Source: an uncultured Oscillospiraceae bacterium (GTDB taxonomy: Bacteria; Bacillota; Clostridia; Oscillospirales; Oscillospiraceae). From it: 64,000 nucleotides of DNA. Shown in pieces: positions 24,798 to 36,115 of this stretch. The DNA is taken from contig CAKTLG010000009.1 of NCBI GenBank assembly GCA_934572465.1, forward strand, positions 1 through 64,000. Reading direction: 5' to 3'. The stretch's first letter is position 1; each line of letters starts with the position of its first letter. The position numbers and the translations under genes are program-made. The notes under the pieces were generated by a model, which searched no databases, was not told where the DNA came from, and was given only the letters and a program-made list of their open reading frames with translations.

Positions 24798-26156
24798 ATG
24801 AAACGAGCTTTAGCCCTTCTGCTTGCCGCGCTCAGCGTGTTTTCCCTGACCGCCTGCACGCAGCAGGGATCGGCGAATACCGGCAAATACCAGCTGGCGG
24901 CCGCGCAGTATCCGCAGATGGCACAATATCCGGACGAGAGTAAGTTTATCAAGCTCGATGGGGACTTTGACAGCGAGGGCTTTTCCGAGGTCTTTGACGC
25001 ATGGCAGACAGACCGCAGAAAGCAGCTGGATCAGAGCGAGGGGTATACGGACGCGCTGGACGGCTATCTCCGCGCGCTCATCCCGCAGCTGCTTACTGAC
25101 GGGACCGGAGAGAACAAGGCCTGTTCGCCCATCAATATCTACATGGCCCTTGCCATGCTGGCGGAGATCACGGACGGCGAGAGCCGCGCGCAGCTCCTTG
25201 CGCTGCTCGGCAGCAGCGATCTGGACGCGCTCCGCGCCGAGGCGGCCGCCGTGTGGAACGCCAATTACTGTGACGATGGCGCGGTGACGAGCATTCTTGC
25301 CAGCTCGCTGTGGCTCAGCGACCAGATCAACTTCAAGCAGGAGACGATGGACGCGCTGGCGCAGTATTATTATGCCTCGTCCTTCCGCGGCGAGATGGGC
25401 TCGGCCGCCTTTGATCGGGCGCTTCAGGAGTGGATCAATCAGCAGACCGGCGGGCTTCTGGAGGAGCAGGCCTCCGGCCTGACGATGGACAAGGAAACGA
25501 TCCTTGCCCTTGCCACCACCATCTACTTCCGCGCAAAGTGGGACGGGGAGTTTTCCGAGGAGCGCACCAGCCCCGATACCTTCCATGCACGCTCCGGCGA
25601 CATGACCTGCGACTTCATGCATCAGGGCGGGACGAATACCTATTATTGGAGCGACCGCTTTTCCGCTGTGGCAAAGCGTCTGGAAAACAGCGGCGCGATG
25701 TGGTTCCTGCTGCCCGATGAGGGCGTAACGCCGGAGGAGCTGCTCGCCGACGAGGCGACGCTCGACTTCCTGCTCAGCGGCGGGGAGAGCGCGGAGAGCA
25801 AATATCTCATCGTCAACCTCTCCGTGCCCAAGTTTGACATCGCGTCGGATCTGGATCTGACGGATAGCCTGAAAAAGATGGGCATCGCCGATGTGTTTGA
25901 TCCGGCGGTTTCGGACTTTTCTCCCATGACCGACGATACGGAGGCCTATCTCTCTCAGGCAAAGCACGCCGCGCGCGTTGCCATTGATGAGGAGGGCGTT
26001 ACCGCCGCGGCCTATACGGTCATGATGATGGGCGGCGCGGGCGCGCCGCCGGAGGAGGAAGTGGACTTTGTGCTCGACCGTCCCTTTGTATTCGCCATCA
26101 CGGGCGTGGACGGCCTGCCGCTGTTCGTGGGCGTTGTGCATCAGCCGCAGGCGTAA
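24798..26156 (+). CDS. Serpin-family protease inhibitor, lipoprotein
   Basis: The 452-residue protein has a lipobox LTAC (C20), so it should be anchored on the cell surface, followed by a complete serpin fold. Recognised parts are CSPINIYMALAMLAEITDGE, TILALATTIYFRAKWDGEF, SVPKFDIASDLDLTDSLKKMGI and the C-terminal RPFVFAITGVDGLPLFVGVV. The hinge EEGVTAAAYT is consistent with an inhibitory serpin. Counting from the P17 glutamate puts P1 at or near the Ala of GGAGAP, which suggests an elastase- or subtilisin-like target. Gut Firmicutes are known to carry serpins that block host elastases. GGAGGA precedes the ATG. Confidence 0.93.
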   Translation: MKRALALLLAALSVFSLTACTQQGSANTGKYQLAAAQYPQMAQYPDESKFIKLDGDFDSEGFSEVFDAWQTDRRKQLDQSEGYTDALDGYLRALIPQLLTDGTGENKACSPINIYMALAMLAEITDGESRAQLLALLGSSDLDALRAEAAAVWNANYCDDGAVTSILASSLWLSDQINFKQETMDALAQYYYASSFRGEMGSAAFDRALQEWINQQTGGLLEEQASGLTMDKETILALATTIYFRAKWDGEFSEERTSPDTFHARSGDMTCDFMHQGGTNTYYWSDRFSAVAKRLENSGAMWFLLPDEGVTPEELLADEATLDFLLSGGESAESKYLIVNLSVPKFDIASDLDLTDSLKKMGIADVFDPAVSDFSPMTDDTEAYLSQAKHAARVAIDEEGVTAAAYTVMMMGGAGAPPEEEVDFVLDRPFVFAITGVDGLPLFVGVVHQPQA

Positions 26157-26190
26157 GCGGTAGAGAGCAGGCCGCGATGAAAAGGTAAAC

Positions 26191-26222
26191 AAAGCCCCCG
26201 ACCGATCGGTCGGGGGCTTTTT
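26191..26222. terminator. Bidirectional terminator between serpin and prsW
   Basis: AAAGCCCCCGACCG and CGGTCGGGGGCTTT form a perfect 14-bp palindromic stem with T-rich flanks on both strands. Confidence 0.92.
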
Positions 26223-26248
26223 GCCGTGAAGGACGGGGAGAGCAAGGC

Positions 26249-26875
26249 CTAACCGTCCCGATAAGGGCGGCCGGACCGGCAGAGGCACAGCGCCGTGAGC
26301 AGCGGAACGCCGTAGGCGATGAGCTGCGGCGTGCCGCCGGCGCTGACGAGCAGGTTATAGATCGCGTGGTAGATGATCGCGACGCAGAGAAGTCCCAGCA
26401 GGCATGCCGCGCGCAGCGGGCGGCTCGACCACACGGGGCGCAGCGCGCTGCCGTACACGCTGCCGCAGACGACGTGCATCGCGCCCGTGCCGAAGCCGCG
26501 GATGAGCAGATAGGTGAACTGATCCGCGCCGTTCTGCGTCAGGTAGCAGACGTTTTCAAACGTTGCGAAGCTCGCGGCCACCACGATGGCGGCCAGCCGG
26601 AAGCGTTCGGCGTCCGGCTCGAATACCGCAAGATAAAAAAGCAGCGGCAGCAGCTTCATGATCTCCTCCACCACCGGCGCGATCTGCGTGGCGGCGTTCA
26701 GCGCGTCTGCGGCGTAATACTGGGCGAAAAACGTGTTGAGGTACGCCGCGAGCAGACACATTCCCATGCCGGAAAGACAGAACAGCAGGATCGCGCGCTG
26801 TCTGCGATGGAGCAGCAGCATCGCCACCAGCAGCGGTGCGGCCATGCAGACGAGGATGTTTTCGATGTAGGTCAT
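26249..26875 (-). CDS. PrsW-like intramembrane metalloprotease
   Basis: The 208-residue, multi-helix membrane protein carries the PrsW/CPBP-type active-site pattern: E70-E71 in IAPVVEEIMKLLPLL, E107 in FATFENVCYLT, H134 in GAMHVVCGSVYG and H170 in IIYHAIYNLL. In Bacillus subtilis PrsW makes the first cut in anti-sigma factor RsiW, releasing SigW. Here it is the last gene of a four-gene unit headed by an ECF sigma factor, overlapping the previous gene by ATGA. It probably acts on a membrane partner encoded in the same unit. ATG at 26875. Confidence 0.87.
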   Translation of the reverse strand: MTYIENILVCMAAPLLVAMLLLHRRQRAILLFCLSGMGMCLLAAYLNTFFAQYYAADALNAATQIAPVVEEIMKLLPLLFYLAVFEPDAERFRLAAIVVAASFATFENVCYLTQNGADQFTYLLIRGFGTGAMHVVCGSVYGSALRPVWSSRPLRAACLLGLLCVAIIYHAIYNLLVSAGGTPQLIAYGVPLLTALCLCRSGRPYRDG

Positions 26876-27495
26876 GCGTCCACCGCCTTTCTCAGCGCGG
26901 GCAGAAGCAGGAGCAGCACGAGCGAGAGCAGAAAATCGAACCAGAAGTAGGGATTCGTCAGCGTGTCGCTCACCCAGAAGCACGAGGACGTCCACAGCGC
27001 GTATTCCAGCGCCGTGAAGGCGAGCAGCGCCTGATGGAACCGGCGCAGGCGCGTATCGCCCGAGCGCTTTGCCCATACAAGGCCGCGTACGGCGCACCAT
27101 GCCAGCAGCATCGTCATGCCGCACATGAGGATGTTGGAGAGAATGTCCCCGTGCGTCACGTACAGCGCGAACTGCGGCAGACACAGCGCGGGGACGAGCC
27201 GGCACAGGCCGGTGCGCAGGCGGCGCTCCTCCGCCGAGGGCAGCGTCAGTGCCAGCGCAAGGAGGAAGACGTAGCTTGCGATCCACGCAAGGTCGGAAAC
27301 GTAGAAGATCTGCGGCGTTTCCTGCCGCAGCAGCAGGTGTAGCGTCCAGTAGAGCGTGCCGAGCGCAAAGGTGCCGTAGAAGCAGGACAGCAGAAACCAC
27401 GGCTGGCGGCGGCTGCGGAAATATGCGCGCAGCGCGGCGCAGAAGCCGAACGCCGTCACGGCGAGCTGCGCGAGATAATCCCAGAATTCAAGCAT
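26872..27495 (-). CDS. Polytopic membrane protein in the ECF sigma operon
   Basis: The 207-residue protein has six or seven hydrophobic helices, with loops RSRRQPWFLL, PSAEERRLRT and AKRSGDTRLRRF carrying most of the charge. No family was recognised. It lies between the small membrane protein (8-bp overlap) and the PrsW-like protease (4-bp overlap), so all are probably translated as a coupled set. It might sense membrane state or form a complex with the protease; this is inference from position alone. Confidence 0.78.
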   Translation of the reverse strand: MLEFWDYLAQLAVTAFGFCAALRAYFRSRRQPWFLLSCFYGTFALGTLYWTLHLLLRQETPQIFYVSDLAWIASYVFLLALALTLPSAEERRLRTGLCRLVPALCLPQFALYVTHGDILSNILMCGMTMLLAWCAVRGLVWAKRSGDTRLRRFHQALLAFTALEYALWTSSCFWVSDTLTNPYFWFDFLLSLVLLLLLPALRKAVDA

Positions 27496-27820
27496 TGCGC
27501 TGCTCCTTATCGTCCGCGTCCCGCTCGTACCGGCGCAGACGGATGCACAGCACCGTTACGCACACGCCGAGCGCAAAGGCCAGCAGACCGACCAGAAGGT
27601 AGCCGAGGCTGCTGCCGCTGAACATACTGGCGGTCATACCGCCGCCATACGCCGCGCCGGAGAAGCGCGCCGTGATGGACGGCATCGCCAGCGCGAGGGA
27701 AAGGATCAACGCGAGGCACGCCGCGGCGCCTGCGAAAACGGCGATGCGGCTCCGGCGCTGCCGCGCCAGCTCCTTTGCCCGCCGTCTGGCTGCGGAAACG
27801 CGCTCCTCAGTCGTACGCAT
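27488..27820 (-). CDS. Small two-helix membrane protein, candidate anti-sigma factor
   Basis: The 110-residue protein has a 24-residue, strongly basic N-terminal tail (TTEERVSAARRRAKELARQ), two membrane helices (about 25-46 and 70-93), an external Gly/Ser/Met-rich loop (GGGMTASMFSGSS) and a charged C terminus. It overlaps the sigma gene by 14 bp, the usual position of an anti-sigma factor. No HxxxCxxC zinc anti-sigma domain is present, and the cytosolic part is too short for one. AGGAGGGG precedes the ATG at 27820. Either the basic tail is a novel sigma-binding element or the protein has another role. Confidence 0.75.
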   Translation of the reverse strand: MRTTEERVSAARRRAKELARQRRSRIAVFAGAAACLALILSLALAMPSITARFSGAAYGGGMTASMFSGSSLGYLLVGLLAFALGVCVTVLCIRLRRYERDADDKEQRNA

Positions 27821-28361
27821 GGGCGATCCCCTCCTGTTCCAGCCGCTTTCGCAGCGCGTTCTTTCCGCGATAGACAAGGTCGCCGATCTGCCGCTCGCGC
27901 TTTTTCATGACGGCGGCGGTCTCCGCGTAGCTCAACCCCTCGAAGTAGACGAGGAACAGCGCCTCGCGGTAGTCTGCGTGCAGCTCCGCCATGCACGCGC
28001 GCAGCAGCCGCGCCCGCTCCGACGCTTCCACAAGCTCGTCGACCAGCTCGCGCGCCTCCGGCTCCTCCGTCAGCGCTTCGAGCGAGAAGCAGAGCTGCGC
28101 GCGCTTTTTGCTCAGCAGCCGCAGCGCCATATGGCGTGCCGACTGGTAGAGGTAGGCGCGGAAGCCGCCGTCGCGGATGCGCGGCTTTTTGGCGATGAGA
28201 TAGGCGAAGACCTCGATCATCAGGTCCTCGGCCTCATGGATATCGCGGAGGTAGCCGTCGAGATAGAGCGTGAGCTTGTTGCCGTAGCGTTCCATAAGGG
28301 CGTTCAGCCCCTCGTCGTCACCGCCGAGATACCGGCGGTATAGGACTTCATCCGCTGTCAT
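27807..28361 (-). CDS. ECF-type RNA polymerase sigma factor
   Basis: The 184-residue protein has sigma region 2 (about 5-85; LMERYGNKLTLYLDGYLRD, EAEDLMIEVFAYLIAK, FRAYLYQSARHMAL) and region 4 (about 125-178; ADYREALFLVYFEGLSYAET, a helix-turn-helix). Regions 1.1 and 3 are missing, as in ECF factors. It heads a minus-strand unit with two membrane proteins and a PrsW-like protease, which fits a membrane-signal-controlled sigma. Three promoters with ECF layout lie within 15 kb and are candidate targets. Its own promoter is of housekeeping type. Confidence 0.93.
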   Translation of the reverse strand: MTADEVLYRRYLGGDDEGLNALMERYGNKLTLYLDGYLRDIHEAEDLMIEVFAYLIAKKPRIRDGGFRAYLYQSARHMALRLLSKKRAQLCFSLEALTEEPEARELVDELVEASERARLLRACMAELHADYREALFLVYFEGLSYAETAAVMKKRERQIGDLVYRGKNALRKRLEQEGIAHAYD

Positions 28362-28394
28362 GCCGCCGCCTCCCTCCCGATATTTTCCTTCTCC

Positions 28395-28423
28395 ATTATA
28401 CGGGAAGCGGCGCCCGTATTCAA
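28395..28423 (-). promoter_or_regulatory. Promoter of the ECF sigma operon
   Basis: On the minus strand TTGAAT and TATAAT are separated by 17 bp, about 35 bp before the ATG. It has no ECF-type motif, so autoregulation by the ECF factor is not supported by sequence. Confidence 0.72.
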
Positions 28424-28477
28424 GAGGGATTTTCTATTTCCAAATAAGGATACCGCGCGGATGGAAGGGCGCAGAGA

Positions 28478-28516
28478 AACAGGGGGGACACGGCCTTTGC
28501 CCGTGTCCCCCCTGTG
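28478..28516 (-). terminator. Terminator of clpB
   Basis: ACAGGGGGGACACGG and its complement form a 15-bp stem; on the minus strand it is followed by TTTCTCT, just past the clpB stop codon. Confidence 0.82.
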
Positions 28517-28537
28517 TTTGTTCGTGTGCGGCTGCGC

Positions 28538-31129
<2,592 letters not shown>

Positions 31130-31166
31130 TCAAGTTCACCTCAAATTCGTGTTTTTTACTGTGCAT

Positions 31167-31817
31167 TCAGATAAGCAGCGCCCTGTTTCTCAGATCGCCG
31201 CGGTAGGCCATTTCGACATCGCCCGCGCTGAGCGAGCCGTCGAGATAGCCCTTGAGCAGCCGGTCGAAGAGCTGCACGTATGCGCTGATGGCGCCGGCGA
31301 CATCGTCGGCGGTGAGCGCCTTGCCGCGCGGCATCGCGAGCGGACGGACGAAGCGCCCGTCGTACAGCGCGCAGGAGATGGAGCTGCCGAGAAGCGGCGC
31401 GAGGCACTTGTCCTCGATGCGCACCCACAGCCGGAAGAAGTCCGTCATCGCGGCGATGAGCGCCGCCGACTGCGTGCGGAACACGACGTTCAGCGTGCCC
31501 ATCGTCTGGGCGCCCGCGCCGCTCAGATCGACCTCGTATTTGACCGTCGGGCGGTACTTATATGATAAGCTCGACTTGAGCGACATCGTGGACGACCCGG
31601 GGGCGAAGAACGGCACCAGCTCGCGCGTGGGCGTCATCAGCTCCTCGATGGCTGCGAAAATGTCGTTCCAGCGGCGCTCGGGCGTCGGCATGGAGACGTA
31701 TTCGGCCAGTATCTGGTTCACGAGCGCCGAGCGGTTCGTGCCCATCCGGTGGGCCAGCGCGTCGACCTCGCGCACCACATCGTCCGACAGCGTCAGACTG
31801 TAGAGATTCTTTTTCAT
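31167..31817 (-). CDS. Ribbon-helix-helix protein with a novel C-terminal domain, upstream of clpB
   Basis: The 216-residue protein begins with a CopG/MetJ-type ribbon-helix-helix segment (residues 1-45; YSLTLSDDVVREVDALAHRM, TNRSALVNQILAEYVS). About 170 residues with no recognised family follow; these contain SYKYRPTVKYEVDLSG and IAAMTDFFRLWVRIEDKCLAP. The long C-terminal part could be a ligand- or protein-binding module. Its place directly ahead of clpB on the same strand suggests it may regulate heat-shock gene expression, including its own promoter, which contains an AT-rich palindrome. AAGGAGG precedes the ATG. Confidence 0.82.
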   Translation of the reverse strand: MKKNLYSLTLSDDVVREVDALAHRMGTNRSALVNQILAEYVSMPTPERRWNDIFAAIEELMTPTRELVPFFAPGSSTMSLKSSLSYKYRPTVKYEVDLSGAGAQTMGTLNVVFRTQSAALIAAMTDFFRLWVRIEDKCLAPLLGSSISCALYDGRFVRPLAMPRGKALTADDVAGAISAYVQLFDRLLKGYLDGSLSAGDVEMAYRGDLRNRALLI

Positions 31818-31849
31818 GCTGCGCCTCCTTGCGTTTCTTTCTGTAGGCT

Positions 31850-31877
31850 ATCATAGCACGGGTGCAAAATTTGTCAA
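31850..31877 (-). promoter_or_regulatory. Promoter of the RHH-clpB unit
   Basis: On the minus strand TTGACA and an extended -10 TGCTATGAT are separated by 16 bp. Immediately upstream is an AT-rich stretch including the palindrome TTTATATAAA (31882-31891), a possible RHH operator. Confidence 0.7.
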
Positions 31878-31942
31878 CAGTTTTATATAAATATTTTGAC
31901 GAGTTATATACGAATTTACACGCAGTTCACAATTGCGGCGGC

Positions 31943-31983
31943 GGAGAAAAAGAACAGGGCGGCAGATAAAGTCTGCCGCCCTG
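31943..31983 (-). terminator. Terminator of rpoD
   Basis: CAGGGCGGCAGA and its perfect complement form a 12-bp stem; on the minus strand it is followed by TTCTTTTTCT, just past the rpoD stop codon. Confidence 0.88.
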
Positions 31984-31994
31984 CGGTGCGTTTT

Positions 31995-33387
<1,393 letters not shown>

Positions 33388-33395
<8 letters not shown>

Positions 33396-35169
33396 GTTGC
33401 TTTCCTCCGTTACCCTTGTATTTGTTTTTTTCCATCGCGGCGGTCAGGGGGTCTTCGTTGACCGCCGCGCGCCTGTGTGCTTCCTCCAATATGATGCCGC
33501 TGTAGTCCCGCAGCGCCTGCGCGCCGTTTTTCAGCGACTCTGGCTTTTGCAGGATGCCGGTCAGATGGTTGATCTCTCCGGCGGTGAAATCGCCCGCGAG
33601 CGCTCCGATGCTGATGCGCCCGCTCTGTGCGAGCTGCGCGCGCAGAGCGGTGAAGAACCGCCCCAGCAGCGGCGAGGAGAAGTCCTCCTCCCGCAGCGCT
33701 GTGTCCGCAAAGAGCGAATCGTCCAGTGCCAGCAGCCGCAGCACGCCCTCCTCGGCGAGCGCGGAGCGCAGATCTGTATAGCGGATGTCGCGCTCACGCG
33801 GCTGGGCGGACGCCGCGGGATTGAGGTCGCGCCGCTCCTGCTCGCGCCTTTCCTTATAGTGCACGCGCTTTCGCGCGCGCTCGACCTCGAGCTTCATCGC
33901 ATCCGCCGTGATGCCGGCGGCCTCGGACGCACGCACGGTGTAGATCTCGCGTTCCACGGCGTTCGGCACGGACGCGAGCAGCGCGGCGGCGGCCTCGGCG
34001 TAGCCGATGCGCCCCTCGTCGCTCTTGAGGTCGAATTTCCCCGCGACCTGCGCCATGCGGAAGTCCATCCCGCTCTCGCTGCCGGAGAGCAGATGCTCAA
34101 AGGCGTCCTTCCCCTGAAATTTGATGAAATCGTCCGCGTCCTGCTTGACGTACTGTCCGTCGACGAGCCGCTTCGGAAGCTCGAGCACCTTGACCTGAAA
34201 ATCGGTGCCGCTTAAAAGCGACAGCGCCTTCTGCGTTGCGACCTTGCCTGCATCGTCGTTGTCGTAGCAGAGCACGAGCTCCTTTGTGCAGCGGCTGAGC
34301 AGCTGGATCTGCTCGCTCGTCAGGGCTGTGCCCATCGAGGCGCAGGCATTGTCGAAGCCCGCCTGATGGAGCATGACGACGTCGATATTGCCCTCGACCA
34401 GAATGATGCTGCCGCGCTTGCTCTTTTTGGCGAGATTCAGCCCGTAGAGGACGCGCCGCTTGCTGTAAACGACGGTCTCGGGCGTGTTCATGTACTTTGC
34501 GCCCGGATCGTCCTTGCTGATGATGCGCCCGCCGAAGCCGAGCACGTCGCCGCGCACGTCGATGATGGGAAAGATGAGCCGCTTGCGGAACTTGTCGTAC
34601 AGCCCGCCGTTTTTGCCGCGGATCGAAAGGCCAGAGGCCAGCAGCTCGCCGTCGCCATAGCCCTTTGCGCGCATCGCGTCGGTCAGCGCCGTCCACTCGT
34701 CCGGCGCGGCGCCGAGACCGAAGTTCGTCGCGTTGCGCCGCGTGATGCGGCGGCCTTTCATGTATTCGAGCACCGGCGCGCCGCGCGGGGAATAGAGCAA
34801 CTCGTAATAAAAGCGCGCCGCGTCGCGGTTGAGCGCGAGGATGCGCGAGCGGAGACGGCTCTCGTCGCTGTGCGTCTCCTCCGGCACGGGCATGTTCACG
34901 CGCCGCGCGAGAAAGCGCACCGCGTCGGGAAAGGTGAGGTGCTCCTCCTCCATAATGAAGTTGATGACGCCGCCGCCCTTTTTGCAGCCGAAGCAGTAGC
35001 AGATCTGCTTGTCGGGCGAGACGGAGAACGAGCCGGTCTTTTCGTTGTGGAACGGGCAGAGCCCGAAGTAGTTCGCACCCTTCTTCGTCAGCGAGACATA
35101 GCTGCTCACGACGTCGACGATGTCGTTGCGGGCGATCAGCTCGTCCAGAAAGCTCTGGTCAAAGGGCAT
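33388..35169 (-). CDS. dnaG: DNA primase DnaG
   Basis: The 593-residue primase synthesises RNA primers at the replication fork. It has the N-terminal zinc finger ([20 protein letters not shown] and CFGCKKGG, residues 37-65) and the catalytic core with GFGGRIIS. The TOPRIM domain follows (about 255-340; [26 protein letters not shown] with acidic metal ligands), then a C-terminal helicase-interaction domain. The ATG at 35169 is preceded by AAGGAGG. It is paired with rpoD as in the macromolecular synthesis operon; rpsU is absent here. A NrdR-like box lies in the shared upstream region. Confidence 0.97.
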
Positions 35170-35302
35170 GGCGCATCCTCCTTTCCGCCGCACTGCGGCC
35201 ACGCTCGTACAGGCTTGTCGATTATAGGTATACGCCAAAAAAGCGGGTTTCCCTCTTTTTTGCCGAAATTTTTTTGAAAAAGTTTTTTGCGCGCGCATCT
35301 GT

Positions 35303-35331
35303 TTGACAGATAGTGGCAAATACGTTATAAT
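35303..35331 (+). promoter_or_regulatory. Consensus promoter of the phosphopantetheinyl transferase gene
   Basis: TTGACA and TATAAT are both perfect and separated by 17 bp. The predicted transcription start (about 35338) falls inside the NrdR-like box. Confidence 0.85.
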
Positions 35332-35333
35332 GA

Positions 35334-35349
35334 CCACAAGATATTGTGG
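35334..35349. promoter_or_regulatory. NrdR-like box between dnaG and the PPTase gene
   Basis: CCACAAGATATTGTGG is a near-perfect 16-bp palindrome. It matches the NrdR consensus (acaCwAtATaTwGtgt) and its reverse complement closely resembles the box before nrdD at 42379. It begins 3 bp after the -10 of the consensus promoter, so binding would repress. Confidence 0.65.
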
Positions 35350-35368
35350 CGGAAGGAGCGGCAGGGCC

Positions 35369-35959
35369 ATGGATATTCACCTATATGCGATCCGTCTGGA
35401 ACGTCCCCTGTGCGAATCCGAGGTCGCGTCGCTCATGCGCGTGCTCCCGCCGGAGCGGCTGTCGCGGCTCGAGCGGCTGTCGCGTCCCGAGCTTGGGCAC
35501 GAGCCGCTGTGCGCCTATGCGGCGCTTTTGTCCGCGCTCCATGAGCTTTACGGCTGGCGCGCGCTGCCGGAGATGGCGTATAACCGCTATGGAAAGCCGG
35601 AGTTCCCCGCGCATCCCGAGGTCTGCTTCAATCTCAGCCACACGCGCGGCGCGGTGCTCGTCGGCGTACACGATCATCCGCTCGGCGTGGACATCGAGAA
35701 GGTGCGCCCCGTGAGCGAGCGCACGATGCGCCGCATCGCCGGCGTAATGACCGAGCGTGAGTTTTTTGAAAGCTGGGTCCGGCGAGAGAGCCGCAGCAAG
35801 TGGAGCGGGACGGGGCTTGCCGCGATGCGCGAGGAAAACGCGCCCGCAATGCATGGCGAGCGCTTCGTCTTTCCCGAGGTGTTCGAGGGCTATGCCGCCT
35901 GCGTCTGCACGCACAGCGAGGCCGCGCTGGCGCCGGTGCGCCGCCTTTACCTGCAATAG
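35369..35959 (+). CDS. 4'-phosphopantetheinyl transferase superfamily protein (Sfp type)
   Basis: The enzyme transfers the phosphopantetheine arm of CoA to carrier proteins. The 196-residue protein shows the Sfp-type layout: NLSHTRGAVLVGV, the metal-binding GVDIEKV (D108, E110) and the catalytic helix SWVRRESRSK (W136, E140, K144). The usual WxxKE lysine is replaced by arginine (R139), a noticeable change. No NRPS, PKS or fatty-acid gene is nearby. The ATG at 35369 follows AAGGAG and GCAGGG. It has its own consensus promoter and is divergent from dnaG. Confidence 0.86.
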   Translation: MDIHLYAIRLERPLCESEVASLMRVLPPERLSRLERLSRPELGHEPLCAYAALLSALHELYGWRALPEMAYNRYGKPEFPAHPEVCFNLSHTRGAVLVGVHDHPLGVDIEKVRPVSERTMRRIAGVMTEREFFESWVRRESRSKWSGTGLAAMREENAPAMHGERFVFPEVFEGYAACVCTHSEAALAPVRRLYLQ

Positions 35960-35973
35960 CGCGGCGTCAGATT

Positions 35974-36014
35974 GAAAAAGAGGGGACTTTTGCGCAAAAG
36001 GGCCTCTCTTTTTT
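35974..36014 (+). terminator. Terminator after the PPTase gene
   Basis: An imperfect hairpin combines AGAGG/CCTCT with an inner CTTTTGCGCAAAAG palindrome and ends in T6. Confidence 0.78.
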
Positions 36015-36039
36015 GCCGCATTTTGGCGGCTTTCACCTA

Positions 36040-36068
36040 TTGACAAGCGGATGGCGCAAGCTTATAAT
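36040..36068 (+). promoter_or_regulatory. Consensus promoter of the MATE exporter gene
   Basis: Perfect TTGACA and TATAAT separated by 17 bp, about 48 bp before the chosen start. Confidence 0.88.
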
Positions 36069-36072
36069 CTCA

Positions 36073-36087
36073 ATCTCGAAATGAGAT
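36073..36087. promoter_or_regulatory. Dyad downstream of the MATE promoter
   Basis: ATCTC-GAAAT-GAGAT is a perfect 5-5-5 dyad starting 5 bp after the -10, over the predicted transcription start. It is a candidate repressor operator (MarR or TetR type); no such regulator is encoded nearby. Confidence 0.4.
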
Positions 36088-36115
36088 ATCCATGTTTTTG
36101 ATCGAGGAAAAAAGT

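Noticed and set aside
31130-31166. CIRCE or CtsR operator before clpB.
   Set aside because: No TTAGCACTC-N9 inverted repeat and no GGTCAAA-type heptads in this short gap.
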